Part shown: positions 26,232 to 34,692 of the stretch, in pieces
How the letters are laid out: every line of letters starts with the position of its first letter
Position numbering within the stretch: position 1 is the stretch's first letter
Assembly (NCBI GenBank): GCA_030537615.1
Contig: JAUNVP010000001.1
Span: 186,001 to 250,000 of the forward strand
Length of the DNA: 64,000 nucleotides
Direction of reading: 5' to 3'
Source of the DNA: Actinomycetaceae bacterium
GTDB lineage: Bacteria > Actinomycetota > Actinomycetes > Actinomycetales > Actinomycetaceae
Made by a program: the position numbers and the translations under genes
The notes under the pieces: model-generated
Told to the model about the DNA's origin: nothing
Databases searched by the model: none
The model's input: the letters and a program-made list of their open reading frames with translations, nothing else

Positions 26232-27847
26232 GATGTCTCCTGTGATGTTATCTGCGCTTCGACGGACATTGAATAGACCCGCGCAAAATCAAACTGCGTT
26301 TCTCTATAATGTTCAAAATTGTTGTAGGAATTTCCTCGGCTCACGACCCACAATGACCACAGGTAACCGCCCAGGGCTACGTAAGCATTGAGTCGTTGAG
26401 ATTCACTCGAAGAAGGTTCCCTTTGCAAGTACACTTCCCAGAGTTTCTTCATGCGAATTGGGCCAAAACTTGAATACAACCCAAACATGACACAGTCAAG
26501 GAGCGGATCCCCCATTCCCGCAAACTCCCAGTCAATCAGGTACATCCGTCCATCTGGGTCGATGAGGAAATTCGTCGCATTGGAATCGTTATGGCACAGA
26601 ACTTCGTCAATTTGTTCAGTCCCAATCCATTGAATGATGGTTTTGATGCGCCCGCGTACTTCATCGAAGTCGTCCCATAGTTGTCTCGCATCATCAAGAT
26701 CCACCAGCGATTCGTAATGGTCGATCTCGTCTACCAGCGAGAAGTGTTGCGACACCTGAGCTCCGGACTGATGAAGACGACGAAGTAGTTTCATCGCCTG
26801 GGAAACTTCCCCCCAGTCCATAGGATCGATGCTTCGTGCACCAGAGATGAAACGCGATATCTTTCGTCCGGATTCGGTATCAAAGAATATGCAGTCATCG
26901 GCGAGTTCTAGTCGAGAGATCACCGAATTAACACGGCCTTCGTTTTCTCTGTCGACATACTGCTCCGATCCGGGTCCTGGCTTGCGATAGACAAAACGTT
27001 CACCGTCAAGCCAGAACGTAAACGATTGGTTAGACATCCCCTGTTTGAGACACTCGATGCCATAAATACTCTCTGGCTTCACACCAAAGACCGAACAGAT
27101 CGTTTCAATACACTGATTTCGCGGAGTCCAGCAGTACGACGAATCAAACTCGCGTAGTTCTTCCCATGATTCAAATTCCCAAATTACGCCGTCGGAGGTT
27201 TTCCGACCGTACATCGGGGGAAGTTCACTCAGGTGACGATTAAGGACATCCTCCCAGTACCAGCCCGAGGTACCATCGGCCGCGTACGATTCATCCAATA
27301 AAGGGACGAAAGCGTGAGAGAACTCAGAGGTGAAGAATACCGGGCCATACATGTGCCAAGAATCTGCGCCCCCGATGTTGACATCTGTGATGCGGTCTGA
27401 ATCATTCAGCGTCACGCACCATTCAGACGTGTACTCTTTGGCGTAGGCCAAGCTGTACCATGACGAGGTTTCCTCTGAGCGATATAGGTTTTCGAGTAAC
27501 AGGTTATCGGAGGACAAGATATACGTATTCTTCAAATGCTCCCGCGCAACCCACAGCGAGGAGATCGTATTCGTACGCGCGTACTCCGGATTGTAGATTT
27601 CCGTCAGTCCGTATTGGTTAATCAAGGGCCGGTATTTGTCACGCAGGTAACCGGTAACGATGATAATTTCCGTCACCCCTGCTTCGTGGAGTTGTTTGAT
27701 CTGTGATTCGATCATCGGAATCCCATCGACTTCAACAAGTCCCTTTGGCACTTCGAAAGTGTATGGGACAAAACGCGAACCGAAGCCAGCAGCGAGTATT
27801 ATCGCATTGTCGACCGGACGACGAATTCTACTAATCACATTTGGCAC
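26222..27847 (-). CDS. Fused CTP:phosphocholine-type cytidylyltransferase and choline-kinase-like protein (LicC-LicA)
   Basis: Bifunctional protein of 541 aa. Residues about 12-235 are a nucleotidyltransferase with LAAGFGSRF at 19-27, PKGLVEVDG and the metal-binding LSSDN. Residues about 260-520 form a choline/aminoglycoside kinase domain with the catalytic loop HNDSNATN (419-426) and the metal-binding IDWEFAG (Asp439). The whole would phosphorylate an amino alcohol and convert it to a CDP derivative for LicD. The start is GTG 27847 with GAGGA ahead. The fused LicCA layout is known elsewhere; the overlap with an opine-dehydrogenase-like gene is unusual and leaves the true amine open. Confidence 0.83.
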   Translation of the reverse strand: MPNVISRIRRPVDNAIILAAGFGSRFVPYTFEVPKGLVEVDGIPMIESQIKQLHEAGVTEIIIVTGYLRDKYRPLINQYGLTEIYNPEYARTNTISSLWVAREHLKNTYILSSDNLLLENLYRSEETSSWYSLAYAKEYTSEWCVTLNDSDRITDVNIGGADSWHMYGPVFFTSEFSHAFVPLLDESYAADGTSGWYWEDVLNRHLSELPPMYGRKTSDGVIWEFESWEELREFDSSYCWTPRNQCIETICSVFGVKPESIYGIECLKQGMSNQSFTFWLDGERFVYRKPGPGSEQYVDRENEGRVNSVISRLELADDCIFFDTESGRKISRFISGARSIDPMDWGEVSQAMKLLRRLHQSGAQVSQHFSLVDEIDHYESLVDLDDARQLWDDFDEVRGRIKTIIQWIGTEQIDEVLCHNDSNATNFLIDPDGRMYLIDWEFAGMGDPLLDCVMFGLYSSFGPIRMKKLWEVYLQREPSSSESQRLNAYVALGGYLWSLWVVSRGNSYNNFEHYRETQFDFARVYSMSVEAQITSQETSCT

Positions 27848-27912
27848 TGTTTTTCCTCAAATCACTTGTGAAACGGCTATCAGTTTAGCCCACGGCCCGT
27901 TGAGACGTTCGT

Positions 27913-29964
27913 CTACTCAATACATGCAATCACACCGTTTCGACTCACACACTGATGTTCGTCGTCACTTGGCATATAGGTCGGCGGATTTGTTCGACAC
28001 ACGTCGATTCGATAGATCGCCGCTTCGCCGCCTCGCATGATCTCAGTGAAACCCGTCGACGTATCGACATTGTAAAGCCCCGGACGCAGGTGATCCGTGA
28101 AACCACCATTGTAGTAGCGCGGCAGATCCTGATAAAAGTGTGTGATGCCGTGACGATTGATAATGTCACACACCCGACCGTTCCAGTGAATCGAGTTAAA
28201 GTACATCAGCAAATAATGATCGTCGAGATTTTCCGGGTGATTCGGGTAGGCCCATACCACTCTGCGGTTAGACACCGGTTCCAACAGCCCAGCTCCTGCC
28301 GCTGGATCACCCATGACGTAGGAATCCGGCGGTAAGTCATCCTTCGCTCGCGCGATCATATCGAGCTCTTCTGGACCGGCAAGGAAGCGCACATCGTCTG
28401 TACTCGGCTCAAATGAACTAACCGCATCATGTCGCAGTCCCTTCGCTCCGTAAGCCGTGATCATCGCAATACCGGCGATCACGACGACGACGACGGCAAA
28501 AGACTGCGCATGTCGTTTCCCCATACGTTGATGAGCGAGTTCACCGATCTGTCGGAGGGTGACACTCATCATTGGAACGGCAAACATTGCAGCTCCAACC
28601 ATGGCTCGGTTTGGATGGTTGTAGTACAAGCTCGTCACAGAGCTGATTCCGAATAGGGGTACATAGCATCCGAGAACAAGGAGCCAGTTCGCCCCCCATG
28701 CGAGTACCATCGCGCGGCGCTTTGTTCGCCACAGGTAGGCGGCACTAAGCAGAGTCAATAGAGCGACAGTCCCATACATGTACAGTGCGTAGGCTCCCCC
28801 ATGCGGCATAAAGAGCGATGTGGAGACAAATAGTTTCATTACGATGCCGTCCCAGCCGACATCTGGAAACCGGCGAAACTGGAATCTCTGCGGTCCGGGA
28901 CCGTGGATGAACGTGAGTGCGAGATATACAAGGAGCAACGCTCCGGCTAACTGTCGAGTTGCTACATGTATGCGTTGCTGGCGATAGTTCCTCCACGCTC
29001 CTGACGACAGGGAATACACGCTCACAACAAATAGTGCAAACCCACCGGGGACAACGGTTGATGGGTGGATTCCGATGAGACCAATGACCGGAAGCGCAAA
29101 TACCGCACTGAGGATGATTACGTGCTTCCCAAGTTGCCTACAGTGATCTGACATCGACAGCCGGCGGCGTGCACTGGCAAGAATCGCAGCCATGATGCCG
29201 GGGAGAACAACGAATCCAAGAACAAATGGCCACAGGGTTGTCGCGAGCTGAAGTCGAGAGGCTGCAACGGGTACAAGGGCTCCCGCGAGAATCGCCCACG
29301 GCCCCACTCGGGAATCGTTAGCAAGTGCTACAGAGAAAGCCGCAATCGACACAAACCACAGGATAGGAGTTACCACTAGCATGAGGTTCGCAGTCGTAAC
29401 CGCAGATTCTGGCCCGGTCGCAACTGTCGATAAAACCGCATGCCAGGTATCCGGGTAATACCACGGGTCGGGATCGAGACCTCGCAGTGTCGCATTCGCT
29501 GTGAGGGGGGACGCAACTCCTGTTTTTTCCATCAACCACAGCTGTGCGTAGTGGTAACTCGAATCTCCCCCTTGAATCACTCCGTGGCTATTCACGCTGG
29601 TAACGATCGGAACGACTGTAACCGCTCCGGCGATAACGGCTAATGCGAGAGTGAGACCGTCCTGACGCCACAAAAAGTCGGGTTGTTCTTCGATTTGTCC
29701 GATAATCGCACGAATACCGAAAGCAATCAGAGCCCCCACAACCGTCAAACCGACGAGCGCTACGAATCCCCATCGGATCGGGAGGGCATCGACAACAAAC
29801 GTTCCCACGGTGACCAAACCCAGTGTCCATGCAGGAGCTTGCGCGACAGCGAATAGCGGACGCGTTCGCGGCATCAGACAATAGACGAGGAGAACACCGG
29901 GTACGACAAATACTGCGAGTAGCGCAACTATTCTCAGTAATTCGCCTATCCAAGTCGATAGCAC
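27913..29964 (-). CDS. DUF6541-type polytopic membrane protein
   Basis: Membrane protein of 683 aa. About a dozen hydrophobic segments fill residues 5-500, including VPGVLLVYCL near the start. They are followed by a soluble extracytoplasmic part of about 150 residues (FLAGPEELDMIARAKDDLP through TEIMRGGEAAIYRIDVC). The layout resembles actinobacterial GT-C-like proteins annotated DUF6541, which occur in wall-polysaccharide loci. The start is GTG 29964 with AAGGAG ahead. It sits between a GT4 gene and the cytidylyltransferase-kinase. A lipid-linked-sugar-dependent transferase role is inference. Confidence 0.65.
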   Translation of the reverse strand: MLSTWIGELLRIVALLAVFVVPGVLLVYCLMPRTRPLFAVAQAPAWTLGLVTVGTFVVDALPIRWGFVALVGLTVVGALIAFGIRAIIGQIEEQPDFLWRQDGLTLALAVIAGAVTVVPIVTSVNSHGVIQGGDSSYHYAQLWLMEKTGVASPLTANATLRGLDPDPWYYPDTWHAVLSTVATGPESAVTTANLMLVVTPILWFVSIAAFSVALANDSRVGPWAILAGALVPVAASRLQLATTLWPFVLGFVVLPGIMAAILASARRRLSMSDHCRQLGKHVIILSAVFALPVIGLIGIHPSTVVPGGFALFVVSVYSLSSGAWRNYRQQRIHVATRQLAGALLLVYLALTFIHGPGPQRFQFRRFPDVGWDGIVMKLFVSTSLFMPHGGAYALYMYGTVALLTLLSAAYLWRTKRRAMVLAWGANWLLVLGCYVPLFGISSVTSLYYNHPNRAMVGAAMFAVPMMSVTLRQIGELAHQRMGKRHAQSFAVVVVVIAGIAMITAYGAKGLRHDAVSSFEPSTDDVRFLAGPEELDMIARAKDDLPPDSYVMGDPAAGAGLLEPVSNRRVVWAYPNHPENLDDHYLLMYFNSIHWNGRVCDIINRHGITHFYQDLPRYYNGGFTDHLRPGLYNVDTSTGFTEIMRGGEAAIYRIDVCRTNPPTYMPSDDEHQCVSRNGVIACIE

Positions 29965-29991
29965 GGTCTCTCCTTCACGAACTGGTTGTTC

Positions 29992-31197
29992 TTACCGATG
30001 AGGGATACACGATGCGATAAACTTCGCTGCCGCTTGTCCTGTTGCCTGCATCGAACGGTTCTTCTCGACCCAGGTAAACAAGCGCTCGACATGGTCGTCC
30101 CTACTGTATTCACCCCATGATTGTCCAAAGGCGGAGCGCACAGCATGACGATTATAAGGAACGCTCACTCCAAGGTCATACGTGATGATGTCATCCGTGG
30201 CCGGCCCCACTCCCGCGTAAAGTACGGGAGTACCGCAGGCCAAAGCCGTCAGCACTTTTGTTGGATAGGCGAAGTCATAGCCCTGACCGGGTCTAATAGA
30301 TACTGTGGCAGCCAATGCCCCACGTTGCCATCGTGCTGCAGAGACCGAGTCTGTCTGTCCTAAAACGATCAGCGGACGATAATCTACCCCCGCACTGTGC
30401 GCTCGGGCCGCCAGATCATCTGCCACCGAGTTCAAATAGTCGAAAGTATCCCCTCTGCCGACGATCACGAACTGCCGATCGCAGTCCGGCTCCCAGTAAT
30501 CGACAAATGCGTCAGCGAAGAGTTCGGCTCCTTGCCACTGCGATGCAGTTCCCGCATAAATGAAATACGGGTGGACAACGCCTACTCTCGCCAGCTCAGA
30601 ACGGGTAAATGGCTTGACTCGTGGATTGAAAATTGTTGTATCCGCACCGTTGGGAATAATCACCGTCCGCCGGCTCCCGAGGGCATTAACGCGTTCTGCG
30701 ACACCATCGGATACGGCAATGACACCTGCGGCTCCCTTAAGAGCGAATTTCTCCATGGCTCGAACCGCACGGACGACGATGCGTGATGCGCCCATGCTTG
30801 CTGTCGCGTCACTCCATACGTCCGCTGCGTACCACACGTAGGGCACGCGTCGAATAGTTCCAGCAATTCGTGCGATCGTCCCGGTTGTTGGCGGAGGTTC
30901 AATAACCATAATTTGCGGTCGTGAGGCTACGAGCAGATAGAACAAAGCGGGAATATCAAAGGACAGGTATTGGATAATTCCTTTGACGTACCCTTCGGAG
31001 TCTCGCAGTACGGGGAGTCGCACAAGGCTTTCATCTTGTTGATTATCGCCGATAACTTTCGTCGTTAGTGCACGAATTTGGTAGCCCAGTTTCGCCACCT
31101 CATTCTCGACTGCCGCAATCCGGAAGGTAGCGGCGGCTACTTCCGGCAGATGGATGCGAGTGACAAATAGAATGTCGCACGCACGTTTTCGGATCAT
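29992..31197 (-). CDS. GT4 glycosyltransferase
   Basis: GT-B fold glycosyltransferase of 401 aa. The N-terminal domain begins CDILFVTRIHLPEVAAATFRI and includes APYVWYAADVWSD-like sequence (VPYVWYAADVWSD). The donor-binding C-terminal half carries GIAVSDGVAERV-like text (GVIAVSDGVAERV), IIPNGADT and YPTKVLTALACGTPVLYAG, the equivalent of the EX7E region. The start is ATG 31197, which overlaps the upstream gene's stop as ATGA and has GGGGAG six bases ahead. A GTG six bases earlier is less well placed. It is the fourth gene of a coupled glycosyltransferase run. Sugar and linkage are unknown. Confidence 0.82.
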   Translation of the reverse strand: MIRKRACDILFVTRIHLPEVAAATFRIAAVENEVAKLGYQIRALTTKVIGDNQQDESLVRLPVLRDSEGYVKGIIQYLSFDIPALFYLLVASRPQIMVIEPPPTTGTIARIAGTIRRVPYVWYAADVWSDATASMGASRIVVRAVRAMEKFALKGAAGVIAVSDGVAERVNALGSRRTVIIPNGADTTIFNPRVKPFTRSELARVGVVHPYFIYAGTASQWQGAELFADAFVDYWEPDCDRQFVIVGRGDTFDYLNSVADDLAARAHSAGVDYRPLIVLGQTDSVSAARWQRGALAATVSIRPGQGYDFAYPTKVLTALACGTPVLYAGVGPATDDIITYDLGVSVPYNRHAVRSAFGQSWGEYSRDDHVERLFTWVEKNRSMQATGQAAAKFIASCIPHR

Positions 31198-32375
31198 ATG
31201 CACTCCCCGGCTATCACTCGCTCATATATATCTTGATGTGCTGCAGAAAATACCTGCGGAGAAAACCGTCGCCATGCTTTAGCGCGGATTGCCTGCGGAT
31301 CGAATCCGGTTCCACTCTGGTCCGATACAACGATTCGCTTCATGGCTTCGACAAGAGCACTCACATCATCTATTGGCACGACGTAACCAACGTCCGGTGT
31401 CACCATGAAGCGCCCTCCGGGCGTTGCGGACGCGATACATGATAGTCCGAGGCTTTGTGCTTCAGCGTAGACCGTTCCACCGGCTTCCCATTGCGACACG
31501 AGGATGAGGCAATCGCCCTCCCCCATCTCATGCGCGATTCGATCTCGTGGTATGGCTCCGGTGAGGACGACATTGTCTCTTACGCCGCACGAGTGCGCGA
31601 GTCGTGTCAGTTCGGCGACTCGTTCGGTATCTCCACCGATAATTCGGAGTTGGGTATGCGGATAACGACCGTGGACGAATGCAAAAGCTCGAATCACCTC
31701 TTCGACTCTTTTGTTTCGATCAAGATGCGACACGTGAACAAAACAGAAAGTATCGCGTCGGAGTTTGAGGGGGTGGTCGAAAAACCGTTGCGGGACCGGA
31801 AGACTCATGACTTTGAACGGCGCTGAGCCGTAATACCGAGTCAGTTTATCGGCGAAATCATGGGATACGGCCAGGCGAAAGTTCGCCTGAGTAATGGCGC
31901 GAGAAATGTCGCGATACCGGAAGCTAAGGGGATTACGAGTGAGAGAAGATGGCCGGTGTTCGGTGATTCCATAGGGAATATTCCACATATCTGCCAGCGT
32001 CTGGGCAACCAAGATCCCCGGAAACACCGAGTGGGCGTGGATAACATCGGGAATTCCGAAATGATGAGCGTACTGAGCCCCTGCCCTTTTGACACATGCC
32101 GCAATGATCGCACCATCCCCCCGAACAATCCCGTGCGGAATTGTCGGTATTTCGCCGCGAATCGTTCGGGTATTCGAATCGACCTCCAGCTGAAAAGAGC
32201 GGAGTTGCCAGAACGATCGCGGATCGAGGTTGATAACCCCCACCGAGAGTCCGGCTTCTTCGAGCATAGTCACCTGTTCGAGGAAGAAACTGCCATTAAG
32301 CGGCTGACGTCGAGAAGGAAACCATGATGGCGTCCACAATACGTGGAGCGGCCCGTCATTGCGTGACTTAGACAT
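31194..32375 (-). CDS. GT4 glycosyltransferase
   Basis: GT-B fold glycosyltransferase of 393 aa. It starts with HVLWTPSWFPSRRQPLNGSFFLEQ, the acceptor-side pattern common in GT4 enzymes. Later blocks are HAHSVFPGILVA, FVHVSHLDRNKRVEEVIRAF, LTGAIPRDRIA and AEAQSLGLSCIASATPGG with the conserved acidic residue of the donor site. Its ATG lies within the last eight bases of the preceding gene, and its own stop overlaps the next start by four. Translation of the whole set is therefore coupled. Specificity is unknown. Confidence 0.83.
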   Translation of the reverse strand: MSKSRNDGPLHVLWTPSWFPSRRQPLNGSFFLEQVTMLEEAGLSVGVINLDPRSFWQLRSFQLEVDSNTRTIRGEIPTIPHGIVRGDGAIIAACVKRAGAQYAHHFGIPDVIHAHSVFPGILVAQTLADMWNIPYGITEHRPSSLTRNPLSFRYRDISRAITQANFRLAVSHDFADKLTRYYGSAPFKVMSLPVPQRFFDHPLKLRRDTFCFVHVSHLDRNKRVEEVIRAFAFVHGRYPHTQLRIIGGDTERVAELTRLAHSCGVRDNVVLTGAIPRDRIAHEMGEGDCLILVSQWEAGGTVYAEAQSLGLSCIASATPGGRFMVTPDVGYVVPIDDVSALVEAMKRIVVSDQSGTGFDPQAIRAKAWRRFSPQVFSAAHQDIYERVIAGECI

Positions 32376-33462
32376 CAGAATGTCCCGTCAGTTCACGAAT
32401 CACCCGGCGCGCCCGCATTTCCCACGTGTGGTTTTCACGGATCGTTTCGCATGTGTTGCGCGCACGCTCCACTTCTTCAGGGTGATCCGCAAGTTGCGTA
32501 AGAATATCCAGGAACGCTTCGACGGAATTCTCAGTCACCCAGCCAATGTCGTTATCGCTCACCACTGTGGCTACCAACGTATCCCGAATCGCCAGAATAG
32601 GTTTGCCCCGCCCAATGTACTCGTAGAGCTTAACCGGAGAAGCGAATGCTCCATAAGGTTCGGGTTCCATAGCCACATAACAGACGTTGGCCTGACGGTA
32701 GAGCTCGTCGCGTTCATCCCCCGACTTATGGACAACTGAGATGTTGGGGCTGGACACCTGCGGGTATTCGTCTTTGACCGATTCCCATCTACTGCGATCA
32801 GTGCAGATCATCAGCTTCACCTGCGGCAAACGGCTCACCGCTTCACACAGATGATGCAGCCGGTAGTGGCCACCGATTCCACCGATATAGAACACTGACA
32901 GCGTCCGATCCGTATTGGTTGATCTAGTGATACGTCCGCCCGGTGGAAGTGGAATACACTTCTTTTGATCAAGCTGCGGAAGGTACTTCCCCATTGTTCT
33001 CGAGGGAAGAAATATCTTTGAGCACCACCGAGAATATCCCCACAGCTCATAGCGGTACAAAGCCTTCATGACGGTTGCCAACGGTTCGGGCACACGCTCG
33101 TCGTATTCATCGAACTTCCAGTAAATATCTCGATAAAACACCCCCACTGGAATGTTGTGGCTGGCGCAAAATCGCATGATTGACAGATCGAGGAAGAAGT
33201 GCGGGGGCACATGCCGAGGTTCCGTCACCATCGGCGGAATAGTGGCGTTCTCCGAATACATAAAATCGATTCGTTGTCCTGCCGCCACGCGCCGCTTAAC
33301 TGCACGAAATTGTCGCTGTCGCTCTTTGGCATTCCCCGTGATGTCGAGGACCTCAATGCCGAGCGAGCGGAATGTTTCCCACATCGTCACCGGACGGATT
33401 GCCGAAGCCGATACGGAGGTCGGATCGAGCGCGTACGGGGCGTGATAAATCATCGTCAGCAT
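32368..33462 (-). CDS. Glycosyltransferase, group 1-like (GT-B)
   Basis: Protein of 364 aa with a GT-B C-terminal half: TLSVFYIGGIGGHYRLHHLCEAVSRL, ISVVHKSGDERDELY and SPVKLYEYIGRGKPILAIRD, where the Glu of KLYEYIGRGKP is the usual donor-binding acid. The N-terminal half (MIYHAPYALDPTSVSASAIRP) is less typical. ATG 33462 is chosen because GGAG lies seven bases ahead. GTG 33483, overlapping the previous stop, is an alternative with a poor site. It lies in a coupled glycosyltransferase run. Specificity is unknown. Confidence 0.77.
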   Translation of the reverse strand: MLTMIYHAPYALDPTSVSASAIRPVTMWETFRSLGIEVLDITGNAKERQRQFRAVKRRVAAGQRIDFMYSENATIPPMVTEPRHVPPHFFLDLSIMRFCASHNIPVGVFYRDIYWKFDEYDERVPEPLATVMKALYRYELWGYSRWCSKIFLPSRTMGKYLPQLDQKKCIPLPPGGRITRSTNTDRTLSVFYIGGIGGHYRLHHLCEAVSRLPQVKLMICTDRSRWESVKDEYPQVSSPNISVVHKSGDERDELYRQANVCYVAMEPEPYGAFASPVKLYEYIGRGKPILAIRDTLVATVVSDNDIGWVTENSVEAFLDILTQLADHPEEVERARNTCETIRENHTWEMRARRVIRELTGHSDV

Positions 33463-33475
33463 GGCTGCACTCCGT

Positions 33476-34576
33476 TCATTCACTGCGGTCGGCGATCAGT
33501 CGCTCATACAGGTCGATATAGGATCCGGCAATCGTGCGGGTTTCGAACTGGTCTCCAACCGTGGCAGCAATCTCGTGGGCTGACATCGTCCGAGTCCTCT
33601 CATCGAGTGCGATAATCGCATCGGCATATCGTGCTGGGTCCTGCCGTTCCACCAGTTCGCCGATCACCGGATTGATGTATTCCCCTTGTCCCCCGGTCGC
33701 ACCGACTACGAGGGGCCGCCCATTGACGATCGCCTCTGCGGCCGCTACAAAGAAATTATCGGCACGAGTGGGACCGAAGAACATATCCGCTCGCCCGATC
33801 TCATTTTGGACGCGGCTTGAATCAACATTCCCAGGAAAGTTCGCATTGACCTTGAGCTTCTCGGCCAGTGCCACGCATTCGTCCCGTAGCGGGCCATCTC
33901 CCAACCAGGTCAACGAACACTCAACTCCGCGAGCGGCAAGTTCCGCAAGGGTTTCAATAGCAACCAGCGGGTCCTTGCGTGGAATGAGAGCGCCGGTAGA
34001 GATCAAACGAAGATCTGTTCGATTCATTCGTCTTTTGACCAGTGAGGCCGGCGCGGGCACCTGGCAAGGAATAATCTCGACCGGTTTGGTGCCACGCACT
34101 TCTCGGAGCGGCTGAGCGAGGAACTCGCATACCGCAATCACCATATCTGGCCACTTTTCCATAGTGAGAAGATACGGCAATGCCCATTGCGCCGGTGTTG
34201 AAAGTGTATGCGGTGAAGTAATTGCCGACCAGTGCTCAGTATGTACCCACGGCTGACGTAGCGAAGCGCCGATAAATGGTTCGAGCGCAGAAATCGCCTG
34301 CGTGTGAACGATGTCCGCAGAGGCAAGCAGAGGAAGCATGCGAGTACGGGCGCGAAGAACCGACACAGGGTTTGACGGTTTCATCGGAATGCGAACAACT
34401 TTCAGCCCTTCGACCTCCGTGTAACGAGTGCCATCGTCAATTGATGGGGCAACAAGGTGGAATATGACGACCTCAGCTCCGGCATCAGCTATTGCGCGAG
34501 CATCTTTGACAACGAAAGCCCCCATGCTCGTGTTTTTCCGGGTGGGAAACCACGGGGTGACCATTGCTACACGCAT
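33476..34576 (-). CDS. GT4 glycosyltransferase
   Basis: GT-B fold glycosyltransferase of 366 aa and first gene of the leftward glycosyltransferase run. It begins MRVAMVTPWFPTRKNTSMGAFVV. The central hinge holds HTEHWSAITSP and AVCEFLAQPLREV. The donor domain holds ISTGALIPRKDPLVAIETLAEL and VAAAEAIVNGRPLVVGATGGQGEYI, with the conserved Glu residues of the EX7E type. The start is ATG 34576 with AGGGA seven bases ahead; a TTG one codon earlier is less likely. It is divergent from the asparagine-synthetase-like gene. Specificity is unknown. Confidence 0.84.
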   Translation of the reverse strand: MRVAMVTPWFPTRKNTSMGAFVVKDARAIADAGAEVVIFHLVAPSIDDGTRYTEVEGLKVVRIPMKPSNPVSVLRARTRMLPLLASADIVHTQAISALEPFIGASLRQPWVHTEHWSAITSPHTLSTPAQWALPYLLTMEKWPDMVIAVCEFLAQPLREVRGTKPVEIIPCQVPAPASLVKRRMNRTDLRLISTGALIPRKDPLVAIETLAELAARGVECSLTWLGDGPLRDECVALAEKLKVNANFPGNVDSSRVQNEIGRADMFFGPTRADNFFVAAAEAIVNGRPLVVGATGGQGEYINPVIGELVERQDPARYADAIIALDERTRTMSAHEIAATVGDQFETRTIAGSYIDLYERLIADRSE

Positions 34577-34692
34577 CAACTGTCCCTTTCGCCAGATGTT
34601 TCATACACACTCTATTCCATCTCACATGTCCACGGATGTTGCTCCCGGCGATAAGATACGAATAGTTTGTACACGAATGAAGGACCAACCGC

